From contig JADJXS010000001.1 in NCBI GenBank assembly GCA_016710275.1, positions 930,001 to 994,000 on the forward strand: 64,000 bases of DNA, read 5' to 3'. The stretch is from Phycisphaerales bacterium. GTDB taxonomy: Bacteria > Planctomycetota > Phycisphaerae > UBA1845 > Fen-1342. Position numbers and translations under genes: made by a program. This document shows, in pieces, positions 33,581 to 41,726 of the stretch (position 1 is the stretch's first letter; the number at the start of each line of letters is the position of its first letter). A model generated the notes under the pieces. It worked only from the letters and a program-made list of their open reading frames with translations. It was not told the origin of the DNA and ran no database searches.

Positions 33581-34267
33581 ATGGAAACTGTGCGCACCCA
33601 GCTATGGACAGCTTGCGCCGGCGCGGCATTGCTCGTCGGCAGCGCGGCCACCGCGCAAACGTTCGGCCCCTCCACTTACGTTCAAACCTCGAACAGCCCG
33701 TTCAGCGTGCTGGACTTCACCGGCGGATATTTTCATCTGGAGGATTTCGAGGACGGCCTCTTGAACACGCCCGGCGCATCGGTGCTGGGCGGTACGGTGG
33801 TCGGTCCCTCGATCTTCACGGATTCTGTGGACGCCGATGACGGATTCATTGACGGCCTGGGCCAGCAGGGGCACAGCTACATCTCGAACGGCTTCGAGCT
33901 TGAGTTCGTTTTCAACGATGCGATTCTCGGGAATTACCCGACGCACGTCGGCATCGTGTGGACCGACGTCGGCAACGTCGTCGGCGACGTGTTCGGCGTC
34001 AGCTTGGTCGAGGTGTATGCGTTCGATCCGGACGGCATCACGATCGGCTTCATCAGTTCAATGGTTGGTGACGGTCGAATTGACGGCACAACGGCCGATG
34101 ATCGCTTCTTCGGCTTTGAGCATGCCGGCGGCATTGCATCGTTGCTGCTGGTGATGCCCAACAGTGAGGACTGGGAGGTCGATCACCTTCAGTACGGATA
34201 TGTGCCCGAGCCGGCCACGCTGGCTCTGCTCGGAATCTCGATTGTCTGTCTCCGTCGGCGGCGTTAG
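33581..34267 (+). CDS. PEP-CTERM sorting-domain protein
   Basis: 228 residues. A signal peptide (LWTACAGAALLVGSAATAQ) precedes a beta-rich domain with VLDFTGGYFHLEDFEDGLLN and SYISNGFELEFVF. A PEP-CTERM signal ends the protein: VPEPATLALLGISIVCLRRRR without its final residues, i.e. the PEP box, hydrophobic helix and Arg cluster. Such proteins are exported, processed by an exosortase and deposited on the surface or in extracellular polymer. No exosortase is in this window. ATG 33581 directly abuts GGAAGGG. The GTG at 33590 has better spacing from that site and is a good alternative start; it removes three residues. Confidence 0.9.
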   Translation: METVRTQLWTACAGAALLVGSAATAQTFGPSTYVQTSNSPFSVLDFTGGYFHLEDFEDGLLNTPGASVLGGTVVGPSIFTDSVDADDGFIDGLGQQGHSYISNGFELEFVFNDAILGNYPTHVGIVWTDVGNVVGDVFGVSLVEVYAFDPDGITIGFISSMVGDGRIDGTTADDRFFGFEHAGGIASLLLVMPNSEDWEVDHLQYGYVPEPATLALLGISIVCLRRRR

Positions 34268-34420
34268 TGGAGCGCGAGTCAGTTTCGGATCCGCTGACCC
34301 CTGTCTGATCCCCTCGAACGGCCACGCAACGCGGCGACGCGCGGCGTGGCCGCTTCGATTTCGGGCGGGTGCGGGGGCATGCGTCGGCGTATACTCCGGT
34401 TACGGGAGGCCGCCGACACG

Positions 34421-36583
34421 ATGCACACGACCGTCAGCCTGCACGAGCGCGTCAGCCGCGAGCTGCTGCCCCGGGTGCGCCACCCGGCACAGTACCTCGG
34501 CGGCGAAGTCAACCAGCTCGCGCGCCCCGGTGACTGGGAGAGCGCCCGGCTGCGCATTGCGATCGGCTTTCCGGATACCTACACGATCGGCATGTCGCAC
34601 CTGGGTTGCCAGATCCTCTATTGGCTCTGCAACCGCACGCCGGGCGTGTGCGCAGAGCGGGTCTTCTGCCCCTGGATCGACGCTGAGCGGGTGATGCGCA
34701 GCCGCGGTATTCCGCTGTTCACCTGGGACACGCGCCGGGCGGTGTCGTCGGCGGACATCTTCGCGATCTCGCTGCAATATGAGATGTCCTTCACGAACGT
34801 GCTGAACCTGCTCGACCTGGCCGGGATTCCCGTGCTTGCCGAGGAGCGCCGCGACGAGCACCCGCTGGTGATTGTGGGCGGCCCGCAGGCGGACAACCCC
34901 GAGCCGATGGCGATGTTCGTGGACCTGGTCGTGATCGGCGACGGGGAGGATTCATTTGCCGCGATTCTCGGAGCGGTGGATGAGCTGAAGCGCGCGGGGG
35001 TCGGGCGGCGGGCGATGGTGGTCGAGCTGGCGCGGCGGTTTTCGTGGGCGTATGCCCCGAATCTGTACGACGCGCAGTACCACGCGGATGGCACGTTGGC
35101 GCGGCTGGTTCCGAAGGTGGAGGGGCTGCCGTCGCGGATCGACCGCTGCCGCACGGCGGACTTCGAGAACGCACCGTTTCCGGTCGCGCCGATCGTGCCG
35201 TGGATGAACGTGGTGCACGACCGGGTGGGCGTTGAGATCATGCGCGGCTGTCCGCAGGTCTGCCGCTTCTGCCACGCGGGGTACACGAAGCGCCCGCTGA
35301 AGCTGCGCTCGGTGGCCCGCATCGCCGAACTGGCGGAGCAGGCGTGGGCGGCGACGGGTCAGAACGAGATCGGGCTGCTGTCGCTCTCTTCGGCGGACTA
35401 TCCCCATCTGCGCGAACTGGCGCTGCGGCTCAACGAGCGCTTCGCACCGCGGCACGTGAACCTCAGCTTCCCCTCGCTGCGCGTGGACCGGATGCTGGCC
35501 AGCATCCCGGAGATGTCCAATGCGGTGCGAAAGGCGGGCCTCACGATCGCCGTGGAGGCCGCCAACGACGACATGCGCCAGGCGATTCGCAAGAAAGTCA
35601 CGGACGGGCGGCTGCTGGACGGCGTGCGCGCCGCCTACGAGGCCGGCTGGCGGCGCGTGAAGCTTTACTTCATGAGCGGTTTTCCGGGGGAGCGCGAGGA
35701 GGACATCGACGGCATCTGGCGATTGAGCTGCCAGATCAGTGACGAGCGGCGGCGGCTGCGGCTCGGGCCGGCGTCGGTGACGGCCAGCGTCGGCTGGCTG
35801 GTGCCCAAGCCGTTCACGCCGATGCAGTGGATGGCGCAGCCGCGGATCGAGTATTTCCGTGCTGTTCGCGAGCGCCTGCGCGCGAATGCGATGGGAGCGG
35901 ATCCGTCGCGCGTGAGCCTGCGCGGGTTGTCGGCGTTTGGCGCAGGGCGGCCGACGGTGGATCACGGGTGGCGCGACGCGGGTGGCGAGCCGACGGGGGC
36001 GGGTCGCGGTTTGGCAGGGCGGCGAATCGCGGACGTGGACGTTCCGGGTGAATTGCCGCGGCCGGGTGCATTTGACGGGGCGCCGTTGGGCGCTGATTCA
36101 GAAGCGGCGGTCGAAGTGGCGGCGGCGGCACCGAGTTTCGACGACGCGGGTCGCGACGGGGCGGACGTGGTTCGCGCGACGCGCGGCGGGCGCGGCGGGC
36201 GACCGGCGAACCGGAACGTTCGAGTCACGACGCATTCGCCGGAGCGCTCGATTCTCGAAGGGGTCTTTGCGCGCGGGGATCGGCGGCTGGGGCCGGTCAT
36301 TCTGGAGGCGTGGCGGCGCGGAGCGCGCTTCGACGGATGGGATGAGACGTTTCGCTACTCGATCTGGCGGGACGCCTACGCGGCGACGGGGGTCGATCCG
36401 GATTTCTATGCGCACCGCGAACGGCGGTTTGACGAGCTGCTGCCGTGGGATCACATCGGCCTGCACATGCGGCGCGGGTTTCTGGAGGAGGGGTACGACG
36501 ACCTGTACGCCACGATCGGCGTCACGAAGCCCGCCCCTGATTCGCCGGCCGGTCGGTCTTTGCCGTTGATGGCGACCCGCTGA
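34421..36583 (+). CDS. B12-binding-like radical SAM protein (TIGR03960-type)
   Basis: About 720 residues. The N-terminal part (RIAIGFPDTYTIGMSHLGCQ, ISLQYEMSFTNVLNLLDLAG, VIVGGPQADNPEPM, DLVVIGDGED) is the B12-binding-like domain. The radical SAM core has its iron-sulfur cysteines in MRGCPQVCRFCHAGYT, followed by LLSLSSADYPHL and KLYFMSGFPGEREEDI. The C-terminal portion (SPERSILEGVFARGDRRLGP) matches the uncharacterised family where this domain is often fused to a DUF2344 protein; the fusion partner is absent. About 85 low-complexity Gly/Arg/Asp/Ala residues (roughly 505-590) interrupt the conserved region. Substrate unknown. The ATG at 34421 follows GGGAGG by about 11 bases. Confidence 0.88.
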   Translation: MHTTVSLHERVSRELLPRVRHPAQYLGGEVNQLARPGDWESARLRIAIGFPDTYTIGMSHLGCQILYWLCNRTPGVCAERVFCPWIDAERVMRSRGIPLFTWDTRRAVSSADIFAISLQYEMSFTNVLNLLDLAGIPVLAEERRDEHPLVIVGGPQADNPEPMAMFVDLVVIGDGEDSFAAILGAVDELKRAGVGRRAMVVELARRFSWAYAPNLYDAQYHADGTLARLVPKVEGLPSRIDRCRTADFENAPFPVAPIVPWMNVVHDRVGVEIMRGCPQVCRFCHAGYTKRPLKLRSVARIAELAEQAWAATGQNEIGLLSLSSADYPHLRELALRLNERFAPRHVNLSFPSLRVDRMLASIPEMSNAVRKAGLTIAVEAANDDMRQAIRKKVTDGRLLDGVRAAYEAGWRRVKLYFMSGFPGEREEDIDGIWRLSCQISDERRRLRLGPASVTASVGWLVPKPFTPMQWMAQPRIEYFRAVRERLRANAMGADPSRVSLRGLSAFGAGRPTVDHGWRDAGGEPTGAGRGLAGRRIADVDVPGELPRPGAFDGAPLGADSEAAVEVAAAAPSFDDAGRDGADVVRATRGGRGGRPANRNVRVTTHSPERSILEGVFARGDRRLGPVILEAWRRGARFDGWDETFRYSIWRDAYAATGVDPDFYAHRERRFDELLPWDHIGLHMRRGFLEEGYDDLYATIGVTKPAPDSPAGRSLPLMATR

Positions 36584-36615
36584 CGGGGCGCCTCAGGGGT
36601 CGCAGGTCGACGGGG

Positions 36616-36660
36616 GAAAAGAAAAAACGCGCGGCCAACCCCCGGTGGTGGCCACGCGCC
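36616..36660 (-). terminator. Intrinsic terminator of pyk
   Basis: On the minus strand, GCGCG-(T)-GGCCA pairs with TGGCC-GCGCG around a short loop and is followed by TTTTTTCTTTT. It sits about 55 bases after the pyk stop codon. Confidence 0.85.
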
Positions 36661-36716
36661 TCGAATTCCGTGCGTTCCACTCTACCGTCCGGCGGGTGGC
36701 GATTGCAATGGATCAT

Positions 36717-38222
36717 TCACGCGGGGGCGGGTTTTTCGGTGCGTCGGGCGGCGATGGGGCGAGGGGTGATTCCCACCGGTTCGTCCCGCAGGTGATGGAC
36801 CAGCACGGTATCGGTCGCACCGGCCTGCGTCGGTCGGGTTGAGGTGACGAACACGATCGGGTCGCCCGCCTGGGCCAGGCCGGATGCCAGCAGGCATTGC
36901 TCGACGGCTCGTACCTGCTGGGCGGGATTGGCGGTTGCGTCCGCCTGCTGGGGGGTGACGCCGCGGATCAGCGACAGCGAGCGATAGGTGCGCTCGTCGT
37001 GCGTGAATCCGACGATCGGCATGCTGGGGCGATGCTGCGCGATGAGTCGCGCGGTTGCGCCGGTGGCGGTCCAGACCGCGACCAGCTTTGCGCGAATGTC
37101 GCGTGCGGCCGCGACGGCGGCGGCGGCGATGGCCGATACGGCGGAAGGGGAGGCGATTCGCGGGGACATTCCGACGGAAGCGGTGGTGCGCGGCTCGGCG
37201 CTGCGGACGAAGGCCTCGGTGACCTGGGCAACGCGGCGCATCATGTCGACGGCGTGCTCGGGGAATTCGCCGGCGGCGGTCTCGGCGGAGAGCATGACGG
37301 CGTCGGCGGAATCGAGGATGGCGTTGGCCACGTCGCTGACTTCCGCGCGGGTCGGCATCGGGCTGGCGACCATGCTCTGCAGCATCTGCGTGGCGATGAT
37401 CACGGGCACGCCGGCGGCGCGGCAGCGCAGGGTGATGTCCTTCTGAACCAGCGGCACGCGCCATAGGTCCATTTCGACGCCGAGATCGCCGCGGGCCACC
37501 ATCACGCCGTCGCTGAGCGCGATGATTTCATCGAGTTGCGCCAGCGCCTCGCTCTTCTCGATCTTGGCGATCACCTGCGTTCGCGCGTTGCTGCGTGCGA
37601 GAATTTCCCGCACGGCTTCGAGGTCGGCGGGTCGGCGGACGAAAGACAGAGCGACGTAGTCCACCTCGTTCTGAATGGCCCATTGGAGGTCGCGCTCGTC
37701 CTTTTCGCCGAGGGCGCGGACGGAGAGGCTGGTGTCGGGGAGGTTGATTCCCTTGCGGGTGGAGATCGCACCGCCGACGGTGCAGCGGCAGATCAGCGCG
37801 TCGGGTTCGCGGTCGACGCACATCAGCTTGACGAGGCCGTCGTCGATGTAGAGGCGGTGGCCCTCCTGCACTTCGTCGATGAGTCGGTCGTAGCTGGTCG
37901 TGAGGCGCGAGGCGGTGCAGGGGGCGTCGCCGCGCTCGATCCGCACTTCGGCGCCGACGGCGAGGCGGGTGCCCGGAGCGTCGACGCGGTTGAGGCGGAT
38001 TTTGGGGCCGCAGAGATCGCCGAGAACGGCGACGGCGCGGCCGCGCCGGCGGCTCCACTCGCGGATCAGCCCCAGCACGCGGCCGTGCTCGGCCAGTTCC
38101 CCGTGGCTGAAATTGAGGCGGCAGACATCCACGCCGGCTTCGAGCAATTCAGACAATCGTTCCGCCGACGAGGAGGATGGGCCGATTGTCGCGACGATTT
38201 TCGTAAAGACGGGGATGGACAT
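36717..38222 (-). CDS. pyk: Pyruvate kinase
   Basis: 501 residues; converts phosphoenolpyruvate and ADP to pyruvate and ATP in the last step of glycolysis. Motifs in order: TKIVATIGPSSSSAERLSEL, CRLNFSHG, LGDLCGPKIRLN, then KGINLPDTSLSVRALGEKD, then VIAKIEKSEAL with the catalytic lysine. MVARGDLGVEMD (metal site), VIIATQMLQSMVASPMPTRA and DAVMLSAETAAGEFP follow. The C-terminal allosteric domain is present (AVWTATGATARLIAQHRPSM). All are intact. ATG 38222 (MSIPVFTK) was chosen over the upstream GTG at 38234. Single-gene transcription unit with its own terminator. Confidence 0.96.
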   Translation of the reverse strand: MSIPVFTKIVATIGPSSSSAERLSELLEAGVDVCRLNFSHGELAEHGRVLGLIREWSRRRGRAVAVLGDLCGPKIRLNRVDAPGTRLAVGAEVRIERGDAPCTASRLTTSYDRLIDEVQEGHRLYIDDGLVKLMCVDREPDALICRCTVGGAISTRKGINLPDTSLSVRALGEKDERDLQWAIQNEVDYVALSFVRRPADLEAVREILARSNARTQVIAKIEKSEALAQLDEIIALSDGVMVARGDLGVEMDLWRVPLVQKDITLRCRAAGVPVIIATQMLQSMVASPMPTRAEVSDVANAILDSADAVMLSAETAAGEFPEHAVDMMRRVAQVTEAFVRSAEPRTTASVGMSPRIASPSAVSAIAAAAVAAARDIRAKLVAVWTATGATARLIAQHRPSMPIVGFTHDERTYRSLSLIRGVTPQQADATANPAQQVRAVEQCLLASGLAQAGDPIVFVTSTRPTQAGATDTVLVHHLRDEPVGITPRPIAARRTEKPAPA

Positions 38223-38447
38223 ACGCGCCTGCACTCCCGGGGGGATCGGCGGTTACTGAAAGGCACAGATCACGGGGCGGCCGCACGCGGCGTTCTGCAA
38301 CCTCGACCACCGCGCGAAGCGAGGACCGCGGAGGCGCTTCGACCCCCGCGGTCCCGCGAAAATTCCCGTTCGAACAGCAATCTGTTCCGAAGCAGGGTCG
38401 GATAGCCGGACAGGCCGCTGCTGCTGCCGGCCGACCGGATCGGCGGC

Positions 38448-39605
38448 TTATCGTGCGTTTCGCTCGCGGCGACGGCCGAGCTTCAGTGCGGCCAGGCTCA
38501 GAATCGTGAGCGGCATCATGGTCGCCGCGCCCGGTCCGCAGTTGCACTCGGGAATGTCAGCGATTCCGCCGTTCCCGTTGGCGTTGGTGTTGCCGTTTCC
38601 GCCGCCGCCCCCGCCGTTGGTGTTGCCGTTTCCGCCACCACCGCCGCCGTTGGTGTTGCCGTTACCGCCGCCGTTCGTATTACCGCCACCGCCGCCGTTG
38701 GTGTTGCCGCCCCCGCCGTTGGTGTTTCCGTTACCGCCGCCGTTGGTGTTGCCGTTTCCGCCGCCCCCGCCGGAGTTCGTTTGAATGTTCAGCGTGACGT
38801 TGTTCGTCAGGCCGAGCGATCCGGCGACGCGAATCAGGTAGGACGTGCCCTGCGTCACGTTCAGCGTGACGCGCGAGGCGAGCGTGGTGCTGTCGGCGTC
38901 GTCATTGCACTTGAGGGTGTTGCCGTCGCAGGCGTCGAGGACGCTGAGCACGGTGTCGAAGTTCGGGTCGCTGGCGAGCGTGTCAATCGTGGCGGTTCCC
39001 GTCGCGGGGGCGGTGTACTTCCACCAGATGTCCTTGCCGCTGGCGACGGAGGTAACGCAGGGGGCGACGCCGTCGGTGGTCGAAAAGGCGGTGTTCGATG
39101 AGAACGAACCGTCGCCGACTTCCGTGGCGCTGGCGCAATTGTCGTTCGCGGGCCGGCTGCTGCCGTCCGGAACCGCGCTGGCGGTGATGACGATCGGCCC
39201 GGTGGCGCCGCCCACACCGGCGACGCGCAGCAGGTAGGAGGTGTTCGGCGTGACGGCGAAAGTCACCAGCGAGGTGCTGCCGCAGCCGGAGTTGTCGTCG
39301 CAGGCCAGCTCGGTTCCGCCGCAGGCGGTGAAGGCGGCCAACACGGTGTCGAACGAGCTTCCGCATGTGTCGACGGAGAGCGTGCCGGTGACGGTGCCGT
39401 TGTAGACAAACCACACGTCGTTTGTGCCGCCGCATGAGGCCGCACCGTCGTTGTTTGCGCCGGTGCTGTCGGCGACGAAGGTCAGTTCGACCTGCGGCTG
39501 CGGGTTGGAACAGAGATCATTGGTCGGCTGAGCAAGGGCCGCAGCGGCACAAAGGCCGAACAGGGCTGAGAGTCCGAGAAAGTGGCGTCCGGTCAGTCGG
39601 CTCAT
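38448..39605 (-). CDS. Exported protein with two PPC-like domains, Gly/Asn repeats and a Cys-containing C-terminal anchor
   Basis: 385 residues. The signal peptide (FLGLSALFGLCAAAALAQP) is followed by two ~120-residue beta-sandwich modules. The first begins TNDLCSNPQPQVELTF and has VDTCGSSFDTVLAAFTACGG. The second begins PANDNCASATEVGDGSF and has TLASDPNFDTVLSVLDAC. The same module type occurs in the giant gene at 49-54.8 kb. A linker of Gly and NGNTN repeats (38563-38775 in DNA) precedes a C-terminus with CNCGPGAATMMPLTILSLAA and an Arg-rich end. This looks like a sorting signal: Cys motif, helix, basic tail. ATG 39605 has GGGAG eight bases upstream. Surface protein, function unknown. Confidence 0.83.
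   Translation of the reverse strand: MSRLTGRHFLGLSALFGLCAAAALAQPTNDLCSNPQPQVELTFVADSTGANNDGAASCGGTNDVWFVYNGTVTGTLSVDTCGSSFDTVLAAFTACGGTELACDDNSGCGSTSLVTFAVTPNTSYLLRVAGVGGATGPIVITASAVPDGSSRPANDNCASATEVGDGSFSSNTAFSTTDGVAPCVTSVASGKDIWWKYTAPATGTATIDTLASDPNFDTVLSVLDACDGNTLKCNDDADSTTLASRVTLNVTQGTSYLIRVAGSLGLTNNVTLNIQTNSGGGGGNGNTNGGGNGNTNGGGGNTNGGGGGNTNGGGNGNTNGGGGGGNGNTNGGGGGGNGNTNANGNGGIADIPECNCGPGAATMMPLTILSLAALKLGRRRERNAR
38563..38775. repeat. Coding tandem repeat (Gly-rich NGNTN units)
   Basis: About 210 bp of imperfect units built from (ccgccg)n and ttggtgttgccgtt on the plus strand, encoding glycine runs separated by NGNTN or NTN on the minus strand. Unit lengths vary, but the frame is kept, so the tract can expand and contract without disrupting the downstream anchor. 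Confidence 0.85.
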
Positions 39606-39903
39606 GGAAGGCTCCCAGGGGTCATGCCGCGCGCGCATGCCGCGTCGGTCGGCGATTCATCCCGCGCATGGACGGAAAAGATCACGGAGTGCACAGCGGG
39701 GCCTGACCCGTGCACAACAGGGTCAGAGGCAGCTTACGCGCCCGCCGGGTGGCTCTCCAGTCCATCTCGCCCAAACCCGCGTCCGGGCGAGATTTCCGTC
39801 ATTTTACGTCCCTATCGGACAATTCGCAGCAGACCCTGACGAGGGGCGTCTGGCGGCGAAAATTTGGAGGACCGGGGTTGTCGCGAAACCTGCCCGGAAC
39901 GAG

Positions 39904-39931
39904 TTGCAGCATGGACCGGGTGTGGTATGAT
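39904..39931 (+). promoter_or_regulatory. Sigma70-type promoter of a candidate small RNA
   Basis: TTGCAG at 39904-39909 and TATGAT at 39926-39931, spacer 16 bp. It points right into a stretch without a plausible coding sequence that ends in a strong terminator 120 bases on. Confidence 0.55.
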
Positions 39932-39937
39932 TCTGAC

Positions 39938-40055
39938 ATGCGGTTGGGACGCCGCCCCGGACGGGGAGGCAGGCCCGCCGCGGCGATTCCCCGGGCCGGT
40001 CGCGTCGGCGCACGAGTCCCCCCCCGCTCGTCCCGACCACCGGCCCACTTTTTTT
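39938..40055 (+). ncRNA. Candidate small RNA of ~118 nt
   Basis: Bounded by the promoter at 39904-39931 and a terminator at 39993-40055. The transcript would be very GC-rich. The first ~55 bases contain CCCC/GGGG complementarity (about 39950-39968) and the rest is the terminator stem. It contains no open frame with a stop before the terminator. It lies in the 463-bp gap between the M20 peptidase gene and the exported protein gene, both on the other strand. Another hairpin (CTGACCC 39703-39709 with GGGTCAG 39720-39726) lies in the same gap on the side of the exported-protein gene. No known RNA family is recognised. Confidence 0.45.
39993..40055 (+). terminator. Long interrupted intrinsic terminator
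   Basis: GGGCCGGT (39993-40000) pairs with ACCGGCCC (40039-40046), TCGG with CCGA, and ACGAG with CTCGT, around a C-rich loop. A run of seven T bases follows at 40049-40055. It is oriented rightward, so it does not terminate the leftward M20 gene. Confidence 0.75.
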
Positions 40056-40068
40056 CCTCACTTCCCGC

Positions 40069-41430
40069 TTATTTCGCCAGGTATGCCAGCAGCCGCGCGA
40101 CGGATTCCGCGCCGGCGTCGAGGTCGGGGATGCGCACCTTTTCGTTGGGGCCGTGTGCGTTGCAGTGCGGGCTGGCGAAGCCCAGCATGAGCGAGTCCGC
40201 ACCCAGCACCTGCTTGAACATCGGCAGAATCGGCAGGGAGCCGCCCTCGCGGATGAAGGCCGGCTCGCGGTCAAAGGACTCGCGCAGCGCGCGACGCGCC
40301 GCGGCCATGGCCGGGCTGTCGAGCGGGGCCATGTAGGGGTCGGCGGCGCCGTGGTCAAGCACCTCGAGGCGCACCGTTTGCGGGCAGCGCGAACGGATGG
40401 TCTGCTCGAAGAGCATGCTGATTTCGCGGGCGTCCTGATCGGGGACGAGCCGCATGCTGACCTTCGCGCCGGCGCGGGCCGGGATGATCGTGTTCTTGCC
40501 CTCATCCATGAAACCGCCGTAGATGCCGTTGCAATCGAGGGTCGGCCGGCTGCTGCGGCGCTCGATCGTCGTATAGCCGATCTCGCCGTAGGGGCCGGGA
40601 GCGCCGAGATCGGCGACGTATTTCAGATCGTCGAAGTTCAGCAGCCCGGCATTGCGGCGCTCCTCCTCGGAGGGGGGCACCACGCGATCGTAGAAGCCCG
40701 GAATGTCGACCGAGCCGTGCTCGTCATGCAGCGAGGAGAGCAGGTCGGCCAGCACGTGCACGACGTTGGCGACAACGCCGCCGTGCGAGCCGCTGTGCAG
40801 GTCGTGGGTCGGGCCGCTGAGCTTGATCTCGCGATAGACCAGGCCGCGCGTGCCGTAGGTCACGGTCGGCCAGCCGTCTTCGTGCATGCCGGTGTCGGAG
40901 ATCAGGATGTGGTCACAGGCGAGCAGGTCGCGGTTGTCCCGGACGAAGGGGGCGAGATTCGGCGAGCCGATCTCCTCCTCGGCTTCGATCAGAAACTTCA
41001 GATTGACGGGCAGCTTCTTCTCGGTGGCCAGCCACGCCGCGGCGGCCCGCAGATAGAGCAGCACCTGCCCCTTGTCATCCGCCGAGCCGCGGCAGACGAG
41101 CCACTCGCCCTTGCGGGTCGGCTCGAAGGGGTCGGCGTCCCAGAGTTTTCGATCGCCGATGGGCTGCACGTCCACGTGGCCGTATGCCAGGTAGGTGGGT
41201 TGGCCGGGGGCGTTGCACCACTCGGCGTAGACCAGCGGGTGGCCGCCGGTTTCCATGATCCGCGCCTTGAGGCCGATGCTTTCGCAGAGCGCGTGGGTCC
41301 ACTTCACGGCGGCGGCGACGTCGCCGGCCTTGTCCTTGAGCGTGCTGATGCTGGGGAAGCGGCACAGGTCCACCGTCCACTTGAGGTGCGCCACGCGCTG
41401 CTGCCGGAGGTACTCGACGATTTTCTGCAC
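40069..41430 (-). CDS. M20-family dipeptidase
   Basis: 453 residues of M20 metallopeptidase, closest in pattern to the CNDP-type dipeptidases. Metal-site motifs are present: TYLAYGHVDVQPIGD, CRGSADDKGQVL, FLIEAEEEIGSPN and ILISDTGMHEDG. The C-terminal histidine is in SPHCNAHGPNEKV. The lid domain interrupts the catalytic domain after residue ~205 (SGPTHDLHSGSHGGVVANVV). It should hydrolyse dipeptides in the cytoplasm. Start is GTG at 41430 with GGAG eight bases upstream. Single gene. Confidence 0.92.
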   Translation of the reverse strand: MQKIVEYLRQQRVAHLKWTVDLCRFPSISTLKDKAGDVAAAVKWTHALCESIGLKARIMETGGHPLVYAEWCNAPGQPTYLAYGHVDVQPIGDRKLWDADPFEPTRKGEWLVCRGSADDKGQVLLYLRAAAAWLATEKKLPVNLKFLIEAEEEIGSPNLAPFVRDNRDLLACDHILISDTGMHEDGWPTVTYGTRGLVYREIKLSGPTHDLHSGSHGGVVANVVHVLADLLSSLHDEHGSVDIPGFYDRVVPPSEEERRNAGLLNFDDLKYVADLGAPGPYGEIGYTTIERRSSRPTLDCNGIYGGFMDEGKNTIIPARAGAKVSMRLVPDQDAREISMLFEQTIRSRCPQTVRLEVLDHGAADPYMAPLDSPAMAAARRALRESFDREPAFIREGGSLPILPMFKQVLGADSLMLGFASPHCNAHGPNEKVRIPDLDAGAESVARLLAYLAK

Positions 41431-41726
41431 GGTGGAACTCCATGAATCGGATACGGTGAGGATCGCGGCCGTGACGAACAGGCTGCTGCAAGGCCGGGCG
41501 TCGGGGCGCAGCGGCTGCGCTTCGAGGACAGCGCAACGGACGGCGGGATTCTACCCGTTGGAACGGGCCGACGGCCAAGGGCCAGCCGGCGGAACGGGAG
41601 GGGTGAATCGGCACGGCCAGGCGGCGGGTCGGGCGTTGAGGGACGCCTGGGCAGCCGATAGGATTGCGGGCGGGTGGATTTCTCGCCGGAAGTGCTTTCT
41701 TGGCCGCGGGTTCGGAGACGCCTGAG

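Noticed and set aside
39938..40055. Signal recognition particle RNA, 6S RNA or other known RNA
   Set aside because: No conserved core motif of these families is visible; left as an unnamed candidate.
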